From assembly GCA_044356745.1 (NCBI GenBank), contig JBIKVP010000086.1, forward strand, positions 1 to 8,043: a stretch of 8,043 bases of DNA, in the 5' to 3' direction. Positions 1 through 6,297 of this stretch are shown one piece after another. The notes below the pieces were generated by a model. It made no database searches and had not been told where the DNA came from. It worked only from the letters and a program-made list of their open reading frames with translations. Made by a program: the position numbers and the translations under genes. This DNA comes from JBIKVP01 sp044356745 (GTDB taxonomy: Bacteria; Pseudomonadota; Alphaproteobacteria; Rhizobiales; Beijerinckiaceae). How positions within the stretch are numbered: the stretch's first letter is position 1; each line of letters opens with the position of its first letter.

Positions 1-116
1 TCGTGAAGGCCATCCTTGGCTTCCTGAATACCACTTTTCCGCAAAAAGCACGATTATGGGTTGACCGCCTATCCGATAACTTCAAAATACTTCAGACACC
101 AACTCTTCAAATGTGA
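1..116 (+). CDS. C-terminal end of an unrecognised protein (partial)
   Basis: Reading from base 3, the frame is open for 37 codons and closes with TGA at 114-116. The residues (for example LWVDRLSDNFKIL) have an ordinary soluble, mixed charged and hydrophobic composition, as in the end of a globular protein. The gene would start outside the window. The next plus-strand gene begins 39 bases later, so the two could be co-transcribed. I recognise no family. The open stretch is short enough to occur by chance, so the call rests only on frame openness and composition. Confidence 0.35.
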   Translation, partial: VKAILGFLNTTFPQKARLWVDRLSDNFKILQTPTLQM

Positions 117-155
117 GGGGTATATTGCGTTTTATCTCAAAGGACGCCTCGACCC

Positions 156-737
156 ATGATATCATTTACTTTTCTTATGCCTTGGCTCATGGTGGGGTTA
201 ATCGTTGGACTATTACTTGTCGCATTACGCTCACATCGAATAAAACGCGCTGAGCGTGCATGGTGTCCTGAGCAACTCAAGAATTCAACCCTTGTCTATG
301 CAGAGCATGATTTTATGGTGCGCTTACACGATGAGAAGCGAACACAAATTATGGGACGACCTGATCAAGTCTTTTGCTTACAAAACAATGAGCATGTCCC
401 CGTTGAATACAAAACCCGCGGACATTTTATGATTTACCCATCAGATGAAGCACAACTGGGGTTATATGCTTTTATTCTGAGACAGAATGGCCTGAAAACC
501 GCAGACCATGGTTATATGGTTATTGATAATCGGGATACAGGCGAGCGTCATACGCTTAAAGTCAGTTTAGTTCATTATCATGATTCATGGGCATTAAACG
601 TTGTGTCGCGTTTCAATGCTTTGATGCAAGGGGCGACGCCTGCATTTACCTTTACACCAAAATGCAAAGGGTGTGGCCACAAGCCTCGGTGTCATGACAA
701 TCCATCACCACTTACTTTTTTACATGCTCATCGTTGA
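156..737 (+). CDS. Membrane-anchored Cas4-like PD-(D/E)XK nuclease with Fe-S cluster cysteines
   Basis: A 193-residue protein with one N-terminal membrane helix (about residues 6-24) followed by a basic stretch (RSHRIKRAER). By the positive-inside rule the rest should face the cytoplasm. The soluble part carries the signature of RecB/Cas4-family nucleases: GRPD with Asp70, VPVEYK with Glu84 and Lys86, and a Q-x3-Y motif at Gln100/Tyr104. Cys37 together with Cys170, Cys173 and Cys179 (C-x2-C-x5-C) reproduces the one-plus-three cysteine layout that holds a [4Fe-4S] cluster in Cas4 and AddB/Dna2-type enzymes. By analogy it would cut or trim DNA ends; the substrate is unknown. The start is ATG with AAAGGA at 139-144, 11 bases upstream. 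There are no cas genes or repeats nearby, so this is a solitary Cas4-like protein, not evidence for CRISPR. The membrane anchor is unusual for the family. The 3' end overlaps the convergent gene by 10 bases. The superfamily assignment is firm and the biological role is open. Confidence 0.78.
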   Translation: MISFTFLMPWLMVGLIVGLLLVALRSHRIKRAERAWCPEQLKNSTLVYAEHDFMVRLHDEKRTQIMGRPDQVFCLQNNEHVPVEYKTRGHFMIYPSDEAQLGLYAFILRQNGLKTADHGYMVIDNRDTGERHTLKVSLVHYHDSWALNVVSRFNALMQGATPAFTFTPKCKGCGHKPRCHDNPSPLTFLHAHR

Positions 738-2332
738 AGACGTAAGCCTGCTAAGAAAATATTGGCAGTGTAGTCTGATCCGATGGATGAACTTTTCAAA
801 CGTTCATGCGTAAAACTTGTACGCACCACCCATGCACGATTGACACGATAATCAAGCTTTGCGCCCAGACTCAGTGCTTCTTCTTTAAGTGATATTCCCC
901 GATAATCCGCATGCTCAAAGGCGATACTCGTGCCAAGTGTCAGATTGCGCCATAAGTCATGCGTCACCTCTAAACGGGCACGTTGATTGATGATACCACT
1001 TGCATTGGGTAAGGATGTATCATCAAGCGAGCTTGCAAGCGTAATTTTAACGTTGGTCAGAGGTGTAACAGCCCACACCAAAGATCCCTCAGCAATAGGG
1101 CCGCGTAAATCTTTGAGTCGTGCATCTTCATAATAACGTTCTTGATACCCTGCCGAAATTTCTCCTGTCAAAAGCCGAGTGAGTTCAAATGTTGATCCCA
1201 CTCGCCCTGTAAGACCTGTGGAATCACGCTCAAAGCCAGCATTATCAATGCGATCATCATGAATTCGTGTATCAAGTTGGCCTTCAATAAAGGGCTTGAT
1301 ACCTGGTGTTAATTCGTAAGCCACACGAAGACGTGCGCTATATTCTGTCACATTGCGATCACCTTGCGGAAGTATCGTGCCATTTGTAAGCGTTGCATCC
1401 TCAAAGTCATTGCGATAAATAGAGCCGCGCAGACCTAGTGATAGTCGATTAAACGTTTGTGTCACCCCAGTTGACGCACCGTAGTTATAAACGGCTGGAC
1501 GATCCCTTACTGCGGAGGTGAGATCGGGTGAACCAGGGCGCTGCGTATCAAGCCGCCCACGCACTTCAAACTCCCCTTGTGTGTCGCGCAAAAAATCATG
1601 GCGGTAAGTTAAGCGCCCATCAAGTTCAGGGCGATCAGTGCCTGACAAATCGGTAAACCACTGATAGGAACCGCGCAAACCACCCGTTAATGCGTGTACG
1701 CTCCAATCTGATTGTAATTGCAGCTCTGCTTCCGTGCGAATGAGACTTGAACCTTTAACGTTTGGGCTTGAGCGTCTTAAGGGGTTGCTGTCATACCCCC
1801 CACTAACCTCGAACGCAGGCTTAAGGTTAAGCGATCCAACATTAATTCCTACAGGTGCAAATGGATCCTCATCTGATCGTCGGCGTCTTGGTAGCGGCTC
1901 AGACGTAACAGGATTAGGTAAAACTGCAACATCGTTGCGTGTCGCACGAAAAGGTGATGGCGCTTGCGTAAGCTCATCAACACTCTCACGCACAGGCTCT
2001 TGTGTCGGGGGGCGAGAGCGGCGAATAGGTTTAAAATTGGAACTTGAAGTGGTTGATATATCATCCACAAATGCATTAACAGGAGCTGTTGCCGATCCAC
2101 TAAAACGATTTGAGGCATCCATTTGTTGGCGCATTTGACTGACAACATTTTGTGATGCTGCCTCTTGCGATGTCGCATCAGCATCTTGTGATAAAGCGGG
2201 GCGTATAATATCACCTGTTATAGCCAGTATCATCACACAGCTAGCAACAGTCAGCCGCATGCAAGCCCGCTGATGCGAGGCATTTTTATGAGATGATGGG
2301 GTATCGATCACCATACCAGACTCAATGGTCAC
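728..2332 (-). CDS. Exported outer-membrane beta-barrel protein (BBP2-type)
   Basis: The product has three parts. A hydrophobic export signal covers about residues 25-48, with a plausible signal peptidase I site after Ala46-Leu47-Ser48. A Ser/Arg/Pro-rich, probably disordered periplasmic stretch runs to about residue 170. From there to the end come alternating amphipathic strands with many aromatic and Arg residues, as expected for an outer-membrane barrel. The motif GYDSNPLR near the barrel start and the C-terminal GLRLQR ending are typical of the alphaproteobacterial putative beta-barrel porin 2 family. Substrate and function are unknown. The start is uncertain: the longest frame begins with GTG at 2332, but ATG codons at 2314 (residue 7) and 2260 (residue 25) are alternatives. 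The last puts the signal peptide directly at the N-terminus. None of the three has a strong Shine-Dalgarno sequence. The gene is divergent from fdxA and convergent with the Cas4-like gene. Confidence 0.8.
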   Translation of the reverse strand: MTIESGMVIDTPSSHKNASHQRACMRLTVASCVMILAITGDIIRPALSQDADATSQEAASQNVVSQMRQQMDASNRFSGSATAPVNAFVDDISTTSSSNFKPIRRSRPPTQEPVRESVDELTQAPSPFRATRNDVAVLPNPVTSEPLPRRRRSDEDPFAPVGINVGSLNLKPAFEVSGGYDSNPLRRSSPNVKGSSLIRTEAELQLQSDWSVHALTGGLRGSYQWFTDLSGTDRPELDGRLTYRHDFLRDTQGEFEVRGRLDTQRPGSPDLTSAVRDRPAVYNYGASTGVTQTFNRLSLGLRGSIYRNDFEDATLTNGTILPQGDRNVTEYSARLRVAYELTPGIKPFIEGQLDTRIHDDRIDNAGFERDSTGLTGRVGSTFELTRLLTGEISAGYQERYYEDARLKDLRGPIAEGSLVWAVTPLTNVKITLASSLDDTSLPNASGIINQRARLEVTHDLWRNLTLGTSIAFEHADYRGISLKEEALSLGAKLDYRVNRAWVVRTSFTHERLKSSSIGSDYTANIFLAGLRLQR

Positions 2333-2430
2333 AAATGCATTATGCTCAATGAAACTAAAACAAGCATCGTTAACAGAGTGTGAGCGTTGTGCAGTTCATG
2401 GTGGAATTAGCGTAATCAATCATCGCAGAC

Positions 2431-2459
2431 CTTGCGCACGATCATGGGACTCGCTAGAG
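2431..2459 (+). promoter_or_regulatory. Candidate promoter for fdxA
   Basis: CTTGCG at 2431-2436, a 17-base spacer, then CTAGAG at 2454-2459. This matches four of six bases at each box of the alphaproteobacterial housekeeping pattern (CTTGAC, CTATAT). Transcription would begin near 2466, leaving a short leader that contains the ribosome site at 2479-2484. The match is modest and the call is tentative. Confidence 0.3.
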
Positions 2460-2490
2460 ACAACACAATAATCTGTTTGGAGAAGCGCCG

Positions 2491-2829
2491 ATGACTTTCG
2501 TCGTCACTGAAGATTGCATCCTATGCAAATACACCGATTGCGTGGAAGTATGCCCCGTTGACTGCTTTTATGAGGGCGAAAATATGCTCGTCATTCACCC
2601 TGACGAGTGCATTGATTGCGGAGTTTGCGAGCCTGAATGTCCAGCAGATGCTATTAAAGCAGATACTGAACCGGGTTTAGAGCGCTGGCTAGAGCTTAAT
2701 GCAAAATTCGCGAAAACGTGGCCAAATATCACTCAGAAAAAAGAAGCGATGGAAAAAGCCAAAGAATTTGATGGCGTTCCTGAAAAGTTTGAGAAATATT
2801 TTTCAGAAGCCCCTGGTGAGGGGGATTAG
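2491..2829 (+). CDS. fdxA: Seven-iron ferredoxin FdxA ([3Fe-4S][4Fe-4S])
   Basis: A 112-residue acidic ferredoxin that carries electrons in the cytoplasm. The cysteines fall at 9, 12, 17, 21, 25, 40, 43, 46 and 50. Allowing for the initiator Met, this matches the Azotobacter ferredoxin I layout: Cys9, 17, 21 and 50 would bind the [3Fe-4S] cluster, Cys25, 40, 43 and 46 the [4Fe-4S] cluster, and Cys12 is the non-ligand cysteine. Length and the charged C-terminal extension (residues about 60-112) fit the alphaproteobacterial FdxA group. The start is well supported by GGAGAA at 2479-2484, six bases before the ATG. In many Hyphomicrobiales a CarD-type regulator follows fdxA. Here the next gene is the convergent hdaA, 74 bases away, so that pairing is absent. 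Redox partners cannot be inferred from these neighbours. Confidence 0.95.
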   Translation: MTFVVTEDCILCKYTDCVEVCPVDCFYEGENMLVIHPDECIDCGVCEPECPADAIKADTEPGLERWLELNAKFAKTWPNITQKKEAMEKAKEFDGVPEKFEKYFSEAPGEGD

Positions 2830-2903
2830 GCAAGAATTGTATTGGATTGATATATAATGTGTGCGTTATACTTAAGCCATTATCTGTGATGCCAAATCTT
2901 GCT

Positions 2904-3623
2904 TTAAAATAGCTCTGCTTCGCCTCTGAACGATGCGAGATAATCCGCTGCGAGAGCGCGGGTTATAGGTCGTCCCTTTTCCATTGCTTTTTTATCGAGT
3001 GCTGCGATAGTTGCTTGCGCCAATGAAAACGAGCGATCAAGATACGTTGAAAGATATTCAATGACGCTGGTGTTTACAATTAGTTGACGATCCACAAACA
3101 GCTTGACCAGCACAGCGCGAAACAATGCATCATCGGGCATACCCAAGCCAACCACAGGCGCTAAACGCAATCTTGAAAGCAAATCAGGTGTTTGAATATT
3201 CCATCGATTTAAGCTTTTACGTGATGTGAAGAGCACATATGCACCTTGATCACGCGCTAAATTGAGCAAATGAAACAGCGCAGCCTCATCACGGAGCGTA
3301 TTTTCTGCATCTTCAATCACAAGTGCTTTGGGTGCAAGCAAAGCAGGTAGGCGCGCGGTTGTTATCTCCTCAATCGGAACGATCCAAGCATGTGAAAACT
3401 GACTCCAAATGTGCGCTAAATGCGTTTTACCCGCTCCTTTTGGCCCTTCAATGCGTAAAACAGGATGCGACCATTGCGGCCAACGCGTCACCAGATCATA
3501 GGCTGCTTCATTTGATGAGCCGACTAGAAAATCATCAAGTTCCAAACGTGGGTTATGAGGCAAATCAAGTATTAACTGACCAGACTCCCCTACGAGTTTG
3601 AATGATGATGATCGCGCCGTCAT
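2904..3623 (-). CDS. hdaA: HdaA-type regulatory inactivator of DnaA
   Basis: A 239-residue AAA+ protein related to the ATPase part of DnaA but without the DnaA DNA-binding domain. Near the N-terminus, residues 16-22 (QLILDLP) match the sliding-clamp binding motif of Hda proteins. The Walker A motif is GPKGAGKT at 60-67 and Walker B is LVIED at 101-105. A sensor-1 segment FTSR lies at 132-135, an arginine-finger-like LLSRLR at 148-153 and a box VIII-like LDRSF at 195-199. In Caulobacter and E. coli, Hda bound to the DNA clamp stimulates ATP hydrolysis by DnaA and so limits replication to one start per cycle. The ATG lies three bases after the stop of the upstream AI-2E gene and has no strong ribosome site, which suggests translational coupling. 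It is the last gene of the three-gene minus operon. Overall similarity and clamp motif make the call firm. Confidence 0.93.
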   Translation of the reverse strand: MTARSSSFKLVGESGQLILDLPHNPRLELDDFLVGSSNEAAYDLVTRWPQWSHPVLRIEGPKGAGKTHLAHIWSQFSHAWIVPIEEITTARLPALLAPKALVIEDAENTLRDEAALFHLLNLARDQGAYVLFTSRKSLNRWNIQTPDLLSRLRLAPVVGLGMPDDALFRAVLVKLFVDRQLIVNTSVIEYLSTYLDRSFSLAQATIAALDKKAMEKGRPITRALAADYLASFRGEAELF

Positions 3624-3626
3624 ATT

Positions 3627-4763
3627 TTACATGCTTTTCTGAGTAGGTTTAGCAACGTGCTCTTTCGTAACAGGTGTTGCTATTTCAATGGAGGGCTCAT
3701 CAGATGATGTATTGTATATGGGGCTAACAATATATTGACGCAGGAAAAAGCGCGTTAAAACACCGATAATCGCGGCAATTGGTACAGCAAGCAACAGTCC
3801 AACAAAGCCAAAAAGCGAGCCAAACGCTAAAAGCGCAAACAACAACCAGACAGGATGTAATCCTACTGAAGCCCCAACCAGTTTGGGCGTAAGAAAATTT
3901 CCCTCAATAAACTGCCCTAAGCCAAACAGCACCATGACGGCAACGGGCATTGTCCAATCCGGCCAGAACTGTGCGACTGCAACCGCGGTACCAATTACAA
4001 GTCCCGCGATCGATCCTACATAAGGAATAAAACTTAGCACACCCGTGATTACACCAATGATAACACCTGATTTTACACCCATAAGCGCAAGACCTACGGC
4101 GTAAAACGTACCTAGAAAGAGACATACAAGTGCTTGCCCCCGTAAAAATCCACCCATCGCGCGGTCAATTTCCGCCATTAATTCGTGGATGGTGTCACGG
4201 TGATGGCGTGGCAAACAATTATCAACACCGCGCACAAGCTGCTTCCAATCGCAAAGAAGATAAAATGTTACAACAGGTGTGATTACGAGAAGCGACACCA
4301 CCCCTACAACTGCTTGCCCGCCCGATAAGACCGACGTGAGAATTCCCCCAAGCCAGCTTGCGCTTTGGCCTGCAAAACCACTCCAAGATTGTTTTAATTG
4401 ATCAAGAGATGGGCCTCCGCCCAATTTTTGCAAAAGTGGCGCACCTTTCTCATGAAGTAATGCCTGCAAACGCGAAACAATGTCAGGAACCGAGGCCATA
4501 AAATCACTCAATTGGTAGGCAATTAGGGGCAATAGCACAAGCAATGCCCCAATAAAGATAACCACAAAGCACACTAAAACAAGCGTTGTTGCCCATGCGC
4601 GGCTCATACCAACTTTTACGAGCTTCTCAACTGTAGGATTAAGCAGATACGCGAGAATAAACCCTGCGACAAAAGGTAGCAGTATATTTGAGAGCGCATA
4701 AATTAAAATGCCTAACAGGAGAAATCCACTGAACCAGAACATGATTTGGCGTTGCACTGTCAT
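3627..4763 (-). CDS. AI-2E/PerM-family inner-membrane transporter
   Basis: A 378-residue polytopic membrane protein. Two hydrophobic segments open it (about residues 8-40, with FILAYLLNP). Another pair spans about 55-85. A long amphipathic, less hydrophobic stretch covers about 86-145, then a helix at about 150-172 ends in FYLLCDW. A final membrane bundle runs from about 210 to 345 and includes SFIPYVGS and the family-typical GNFLTPKLVG...GLHP region. A polar tail of about 30 residues closes it. This is the AI-2E transporter (PerM/YdiK/TqsA) family, of which members export small molecules or ions; the substrate here cannot be read from sequence. The start is supported by AGGGAAG (plus-strand 4769-4775), five bases before the ATG. 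It sits 18 bases after the phosphatidyltransferase gene and 3 bases before hdaA, so all three very likely share one transcript. An AI-2E gene directly upstream of hdaA is a familiar alphaproteobacterial arrangement. Confidence 0.9.
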   Translation of the reverse strand: MTVQRQIMFWFSGFLLLGILIYALSNILLPFVAGFILAYLLNPTVEKLVKVGMSRAWATTLVLVCFVVIFIGALLVLLPLIAYQLSDFMASVPDIVSRLQALLHEKGAPLLQKLGGGPSLDQLKQSWSGFAGQSASWLGGILTSVLSGGQAVVGVVSLLVITPVVTFYLLCDWKQLVRGVDNCLPRHHRDTIHELMAEIDRAMGGFLRGQALVCLFLGTFYAVGLALMGVKSGVIIGVITGVLSFIPYVGSIAGLVIGTAVAVAQFWPDWTMPVAVMVLFGLGQFIEGNFLTPKLVGASVGLHPVWLLFALLAFGSLFGFVGLLLAVPIAAIIGVLTRFFLRQYIVSPIYNTSSDEPSIEIATPVTKEHVAKPTQKSM

Positions 4764-4781
4764 GTTGGCTTCCCTTTATCG

Positions 4782-5324
4782 TCAAAAGTGATCATGATCG
4801 GCCATATGCCTTACCCAGATCAGGAGGTAAGCTCCCATCGAGGCAAGCGTCAAGCTTGCAACACCCCATTCAGCCACATTTTCCCACATTCCAAGTGGAA
4901 TATTAAACGCTTTGGCTCCGAGTAGCACCGCAACAAAGCCAATTTGAAAACCAGTATTGATTTTAGACACAAGAAGTGGACGAATAGTGATAGGATGCAT
5001 CAACCCCCATGCAAGGATAACACCCGCAACGATCATCAAATCGCGTGAAACAACGAGAATGGCCAGCCATATCGGCAATATGCCAACCATAGCGAGTGCA
5101 ACATACATGCTCACAAGCAGTGCTTTATCAGCGATGGCATCAAGATAAGCCCCAAGCACGCTTTTCATGTGATAATGACGGGCAATAAAGCCATCCACAG
5201 CATCGCTCAAGCCAGCTAGCACAAATAGAGCAAAAGCCACGTCCCACCGCTTCTGAGCGATCATCATAATAATGAGCGGAACAGTCAAAAGACGCAATAT
5301 TGTAATAAAATTAGGCAGCGTCAT
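4782..5324 (-). CDS. CDP-alcohol phosphatidyltransferase (PgsA-like)
   Basis: A 180-residue integral membrane enzyme that would transfer a phosphatidyl group from CDP-diacylglycerol to an alcohol acceptor. The full catalytic signature is present: Asp41, Asp44, Gly45, Ala48, Arg49, Gly58, Asp62 and Asp66 in the D-x2-D-G-x2-A-R-x8-G-x3-D-x3-D pattern. The N-terminal PNFITILRLLTVPLI is typical of the family. About five or six membrane segments follow. The closest family look is phosphatidylglycerophosphate synthase (PgsA), but the acceptor could be glycerol-3-phosphate, phosphatidylglycerol (cardiolipin synthesis) or another alcohol. The usual pgsA context beside uvrC is absent, so I leave the symbol blank. 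GGGGAA (plus-strand 5333-5338), eight bases upstream, supports the ATG. It is the first gene of the operon leading to the AI-2E protein and hdaA. Confidence 0.9.
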   Translation of the reverse strand: MTLPNFITILRLLTVPLIIMMIAQKRWDVAFALFVLAGLSDAVDGFIARHYHMKSVLGAYLDAIADKALLVSMYVALAMVGILPIWLAILVVSRDLMIVAGVILAWGLMHPITIRPLLVSKINTGFQIGFVAVLLGAKAFNIPLGMWENVAEWGVASLTLASMGAYLLIWVRHMADHDHF

Positions 5325-5344
5325 GCGTTTTATTCCCCATTGCC

Positions 5345-5372
5345 ATATTGTAAGCCAACACGCTCAAGTCAA
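5345..5372 (-). promoter_or_regulatory. Candidate promoter of the phosphatidyltransferase-AI-2E-hdaA operon
   Basis: Read on the minus strand, TTGACT (plus 5367-5372) is followed by a 16-base spacer and CAATAT (plus 5345-5350). The -35 box is near-perfect and the -10 box resembles the alphaproteobacterial pattern. Transcription would begin near 5338, giving a leader of only about 14 bases that starts at the GGGGAA ribosome site. This is the strongest promoter-like match I found in the window. Confidence 0.5.
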
Positions 5373-5439
5373 GCCTTGTCACGATGTCCACACAAAAGCG
5401 TTCTTGATGGATTGGACAAGAGATCAATCGTGTGCAAAA

Positions 5440-5457
5440 GAGAAATTTGAGAAATTT
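5440..5457. repeat. Tandem 9-base repeat upstream of acpXL
   Basis: GAGAAATTT occurs twice in direct succession, 29 bases before the acpXL start. Each copy contains the palindromic core AAATTT. It lies between the putative minus-strand promoter and the acpXL ribosome site, where an operator could be. It could equally be chance in an AT-rich leader. Confidence 0.6.
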
Positions 5458-5486
5458 TCGACACCACAATATGAAGGACAACTCCC

Positions 5487-5768
5487 ATGAGTTCCACATT
5501 TGAAACCGTTGCGGGCATTATAGCCGACACCTGTGACATTCCTCAGGAGCAGGTTACACCCGAAAGCCATGCAATTAATGACCTTGGAATCGACTCACTT
5601 GCTTTCCTTGATATCGCCTTTGCGATTGACAAAGCATTTGGCATTAAATTGCCACTTGAACAGTGGACTCAAGAAGTTAACGACGGCAAAGCACCCGCTG
5701 AAAACTATTTCGTTCTCAAAAACTTATGCGCTCGTATTGATGAGTTGGTTCAGGCTAAAGCAGCTTGA
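5487..5768 (+). CDS. acpXL: Acyl carrier protein AcpXL for very-long-chain fatty acids
   Basis: A 93-residue acidic acyl carrier protein. The phosphopantetheine attachment site is Ser37 in LGIDSLAFLD. The sequence is of the AcpXL type rather than the housekeeping AcpP: it has the characteristic FGIKLPLEQWTQEVNDGK stretch (about residues 51-68), followed by YFVLKNLCARID. In Rhizobium and relatives AcpXL carries the growing C26-C30 hydroxylated chain (for example 27-hydroxyoctacosanoate) that is placed on lipid A. The start is supported by AAGGA at 5474-5478, eight bases before the ATG. It is the first gene of a plus-strand lipid cluster and is followed after 34 bases by a FabZ-type dehydratase, the same order as in Rhizobium. 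I see no convincing promoter in front of it. The identification is firm. Confidence 0.95.
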   Translation: MSSTFETVAGIIADTCDIPQEQVTPESHAINDLGIDSLAFLDIAFAIDKAFGIKLPLEQWTQEVNDGKAPAENYFVLKNLCARIDELVQAKAA

Positions 5769-5802
5769 TTAAGTACCAGTGATAAAGGGCTGAGCTTAAC
5801 TT

Positions 5803-6267
5803 ATGCGTCTTGAATATTTTGATATGATTGATCGCGTCACGATGTTTGATCGAACAAGTGAAGTGCTCGAAGCGACAGCACAAGTGCCTTTACACAGCCC
5901 TGTGTTTGAGGGGCATTTTCCGGGGCATCCGCTTATGCCTGGTGTACTTCTCACCGAGACAATGGCGCAAGCGTCAGGATTTCTTGTGTTGGCTCTCATG
6001 CGTTTCACGCACATGCCATTTCTGATGGCTGTTGATAAAGCGCGTTTTCGCACCTTTGTTGAACCGCAAGCCAACCTTCAAATTACAGCACGGCTTGATG
6101 TTCTAGGGTCAGGTTATGCCGCAACGAAAGCAAGTATACGTGTTGATGGCAAAGCAGTTTGTGATGCGGATCTACGCTTTAAAATTATGCCCTTTCCTGA
6201 AAGCATGGATCAGTTGATGCGTGAGAAAGCGGCAAAGATGGGATTAGAAGAAAAAAGTACGTTGTAA
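5803..6267 (+). CDS. FabZ-type 3-hydroxyacyl-ACP dehydratase of the VLCFA cluster
   Basis: A 154-residue single hotdog-fold protein. The catalytic region is HFPGHPLMPGVLLTE, with His38 as catalytic histidine and Glu52 as the likely acidic partner, followed by AQASGF as in FabZ. The length fits FabZ, with a somewhat long charged C-terminal tail after about residue 138. By position between acpXL and the ketosynthase-like gene it corresponds to fabZXL of Rhizobium and would dehydrate 3-hydroxyacyl chains on AcpXL during elongation. This is not the housekeeping fabZ context (lpxD-fabZ-lpxA). An in-frame stop at 5797-5799 makes 5803 the first possible ATG. The nearest purine-rich ribosome site, AAAGGG at 5784-5789, is 13 bases away, unusually far, so translation may depend on coupling to acpXL. 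The family is firm and the VLCFA role is inferred from the neighbours. Confidence 0.9.
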   Translation: MRLEYFDMIDRVTMFDRTSEVLEATAQVPLHSPVFEGHFPGHPLMPGVLLTETMAQASGFLVLALMRFTHMPFLMAVDKARFRTFVEPQANLQITARLDVLGSGYAATKASIRVDGKAVCDADLRFKIMPFPESMDQLMREKAAKMGLEEKSTL

Positions 6268-6285
6268 CCCGGATGACGCACGTAC
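6257..6285. repeat. Inverted repeat at the dehydratase/ketosynthase-like junction
   Basis: GTACGT at 6257-6262 and its complement ACGTAC at 6280-6285 flank a 17-base loop that contains the dehydratase stop codon. The second arm abuts the AAGGA ribosome site (6286-6290) of the next gene. In mRNA this could form a small hairpin just before that start. The stem is only six pairs, so function is uncertain. Confidence 0.4.
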
Positions 6286-6297
6286 AAGGATACAATT

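Noticed and set aside
156..737. A CRISPR-Cas locus, suggested by the Cas4-like protein
   Set aside because: No repeat-spacer array and no cas1, cas2 or effector gene occurs in the window. Solitary Cas4-like nucleases are common outside CRISPR loci.
1734..2138. Plus-strand open frame opposite the outer-membrane protein
   Set aside because: It lies wholly inside the barrel gene, has a low-complexity Arg/Ser/Gly composition, and no ribosome site or family resemblance. It mirrors codon bias on the other strand.
2830..2903. Bidirectional terminator between fdxA and hdaA
   Set aside because: GCAAGAATTG (2830-2839) and CAAATCTTGC (2893-2902) form an imperfect inverted repeat, and TATAAT/GTTATA (2853-2870) a weak AT-rich hairpin. 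Neither is GC-rich or followed by a T tract, so I would not call a terminator.
3323..3601. Plus-strand open frame opposite hdaA
   Set aside because: It sits across the Walker A/B coding region of hdaA, which is certain, and has no recognisable features.
5272..5499. Small overlapping open frames on both strands across the phosphatidyltransferase/acpXL gap
   Set aside because: They overlap the starts of two well-supported genes and the promoter region, and look like chance openness in a short intergenic stretch.
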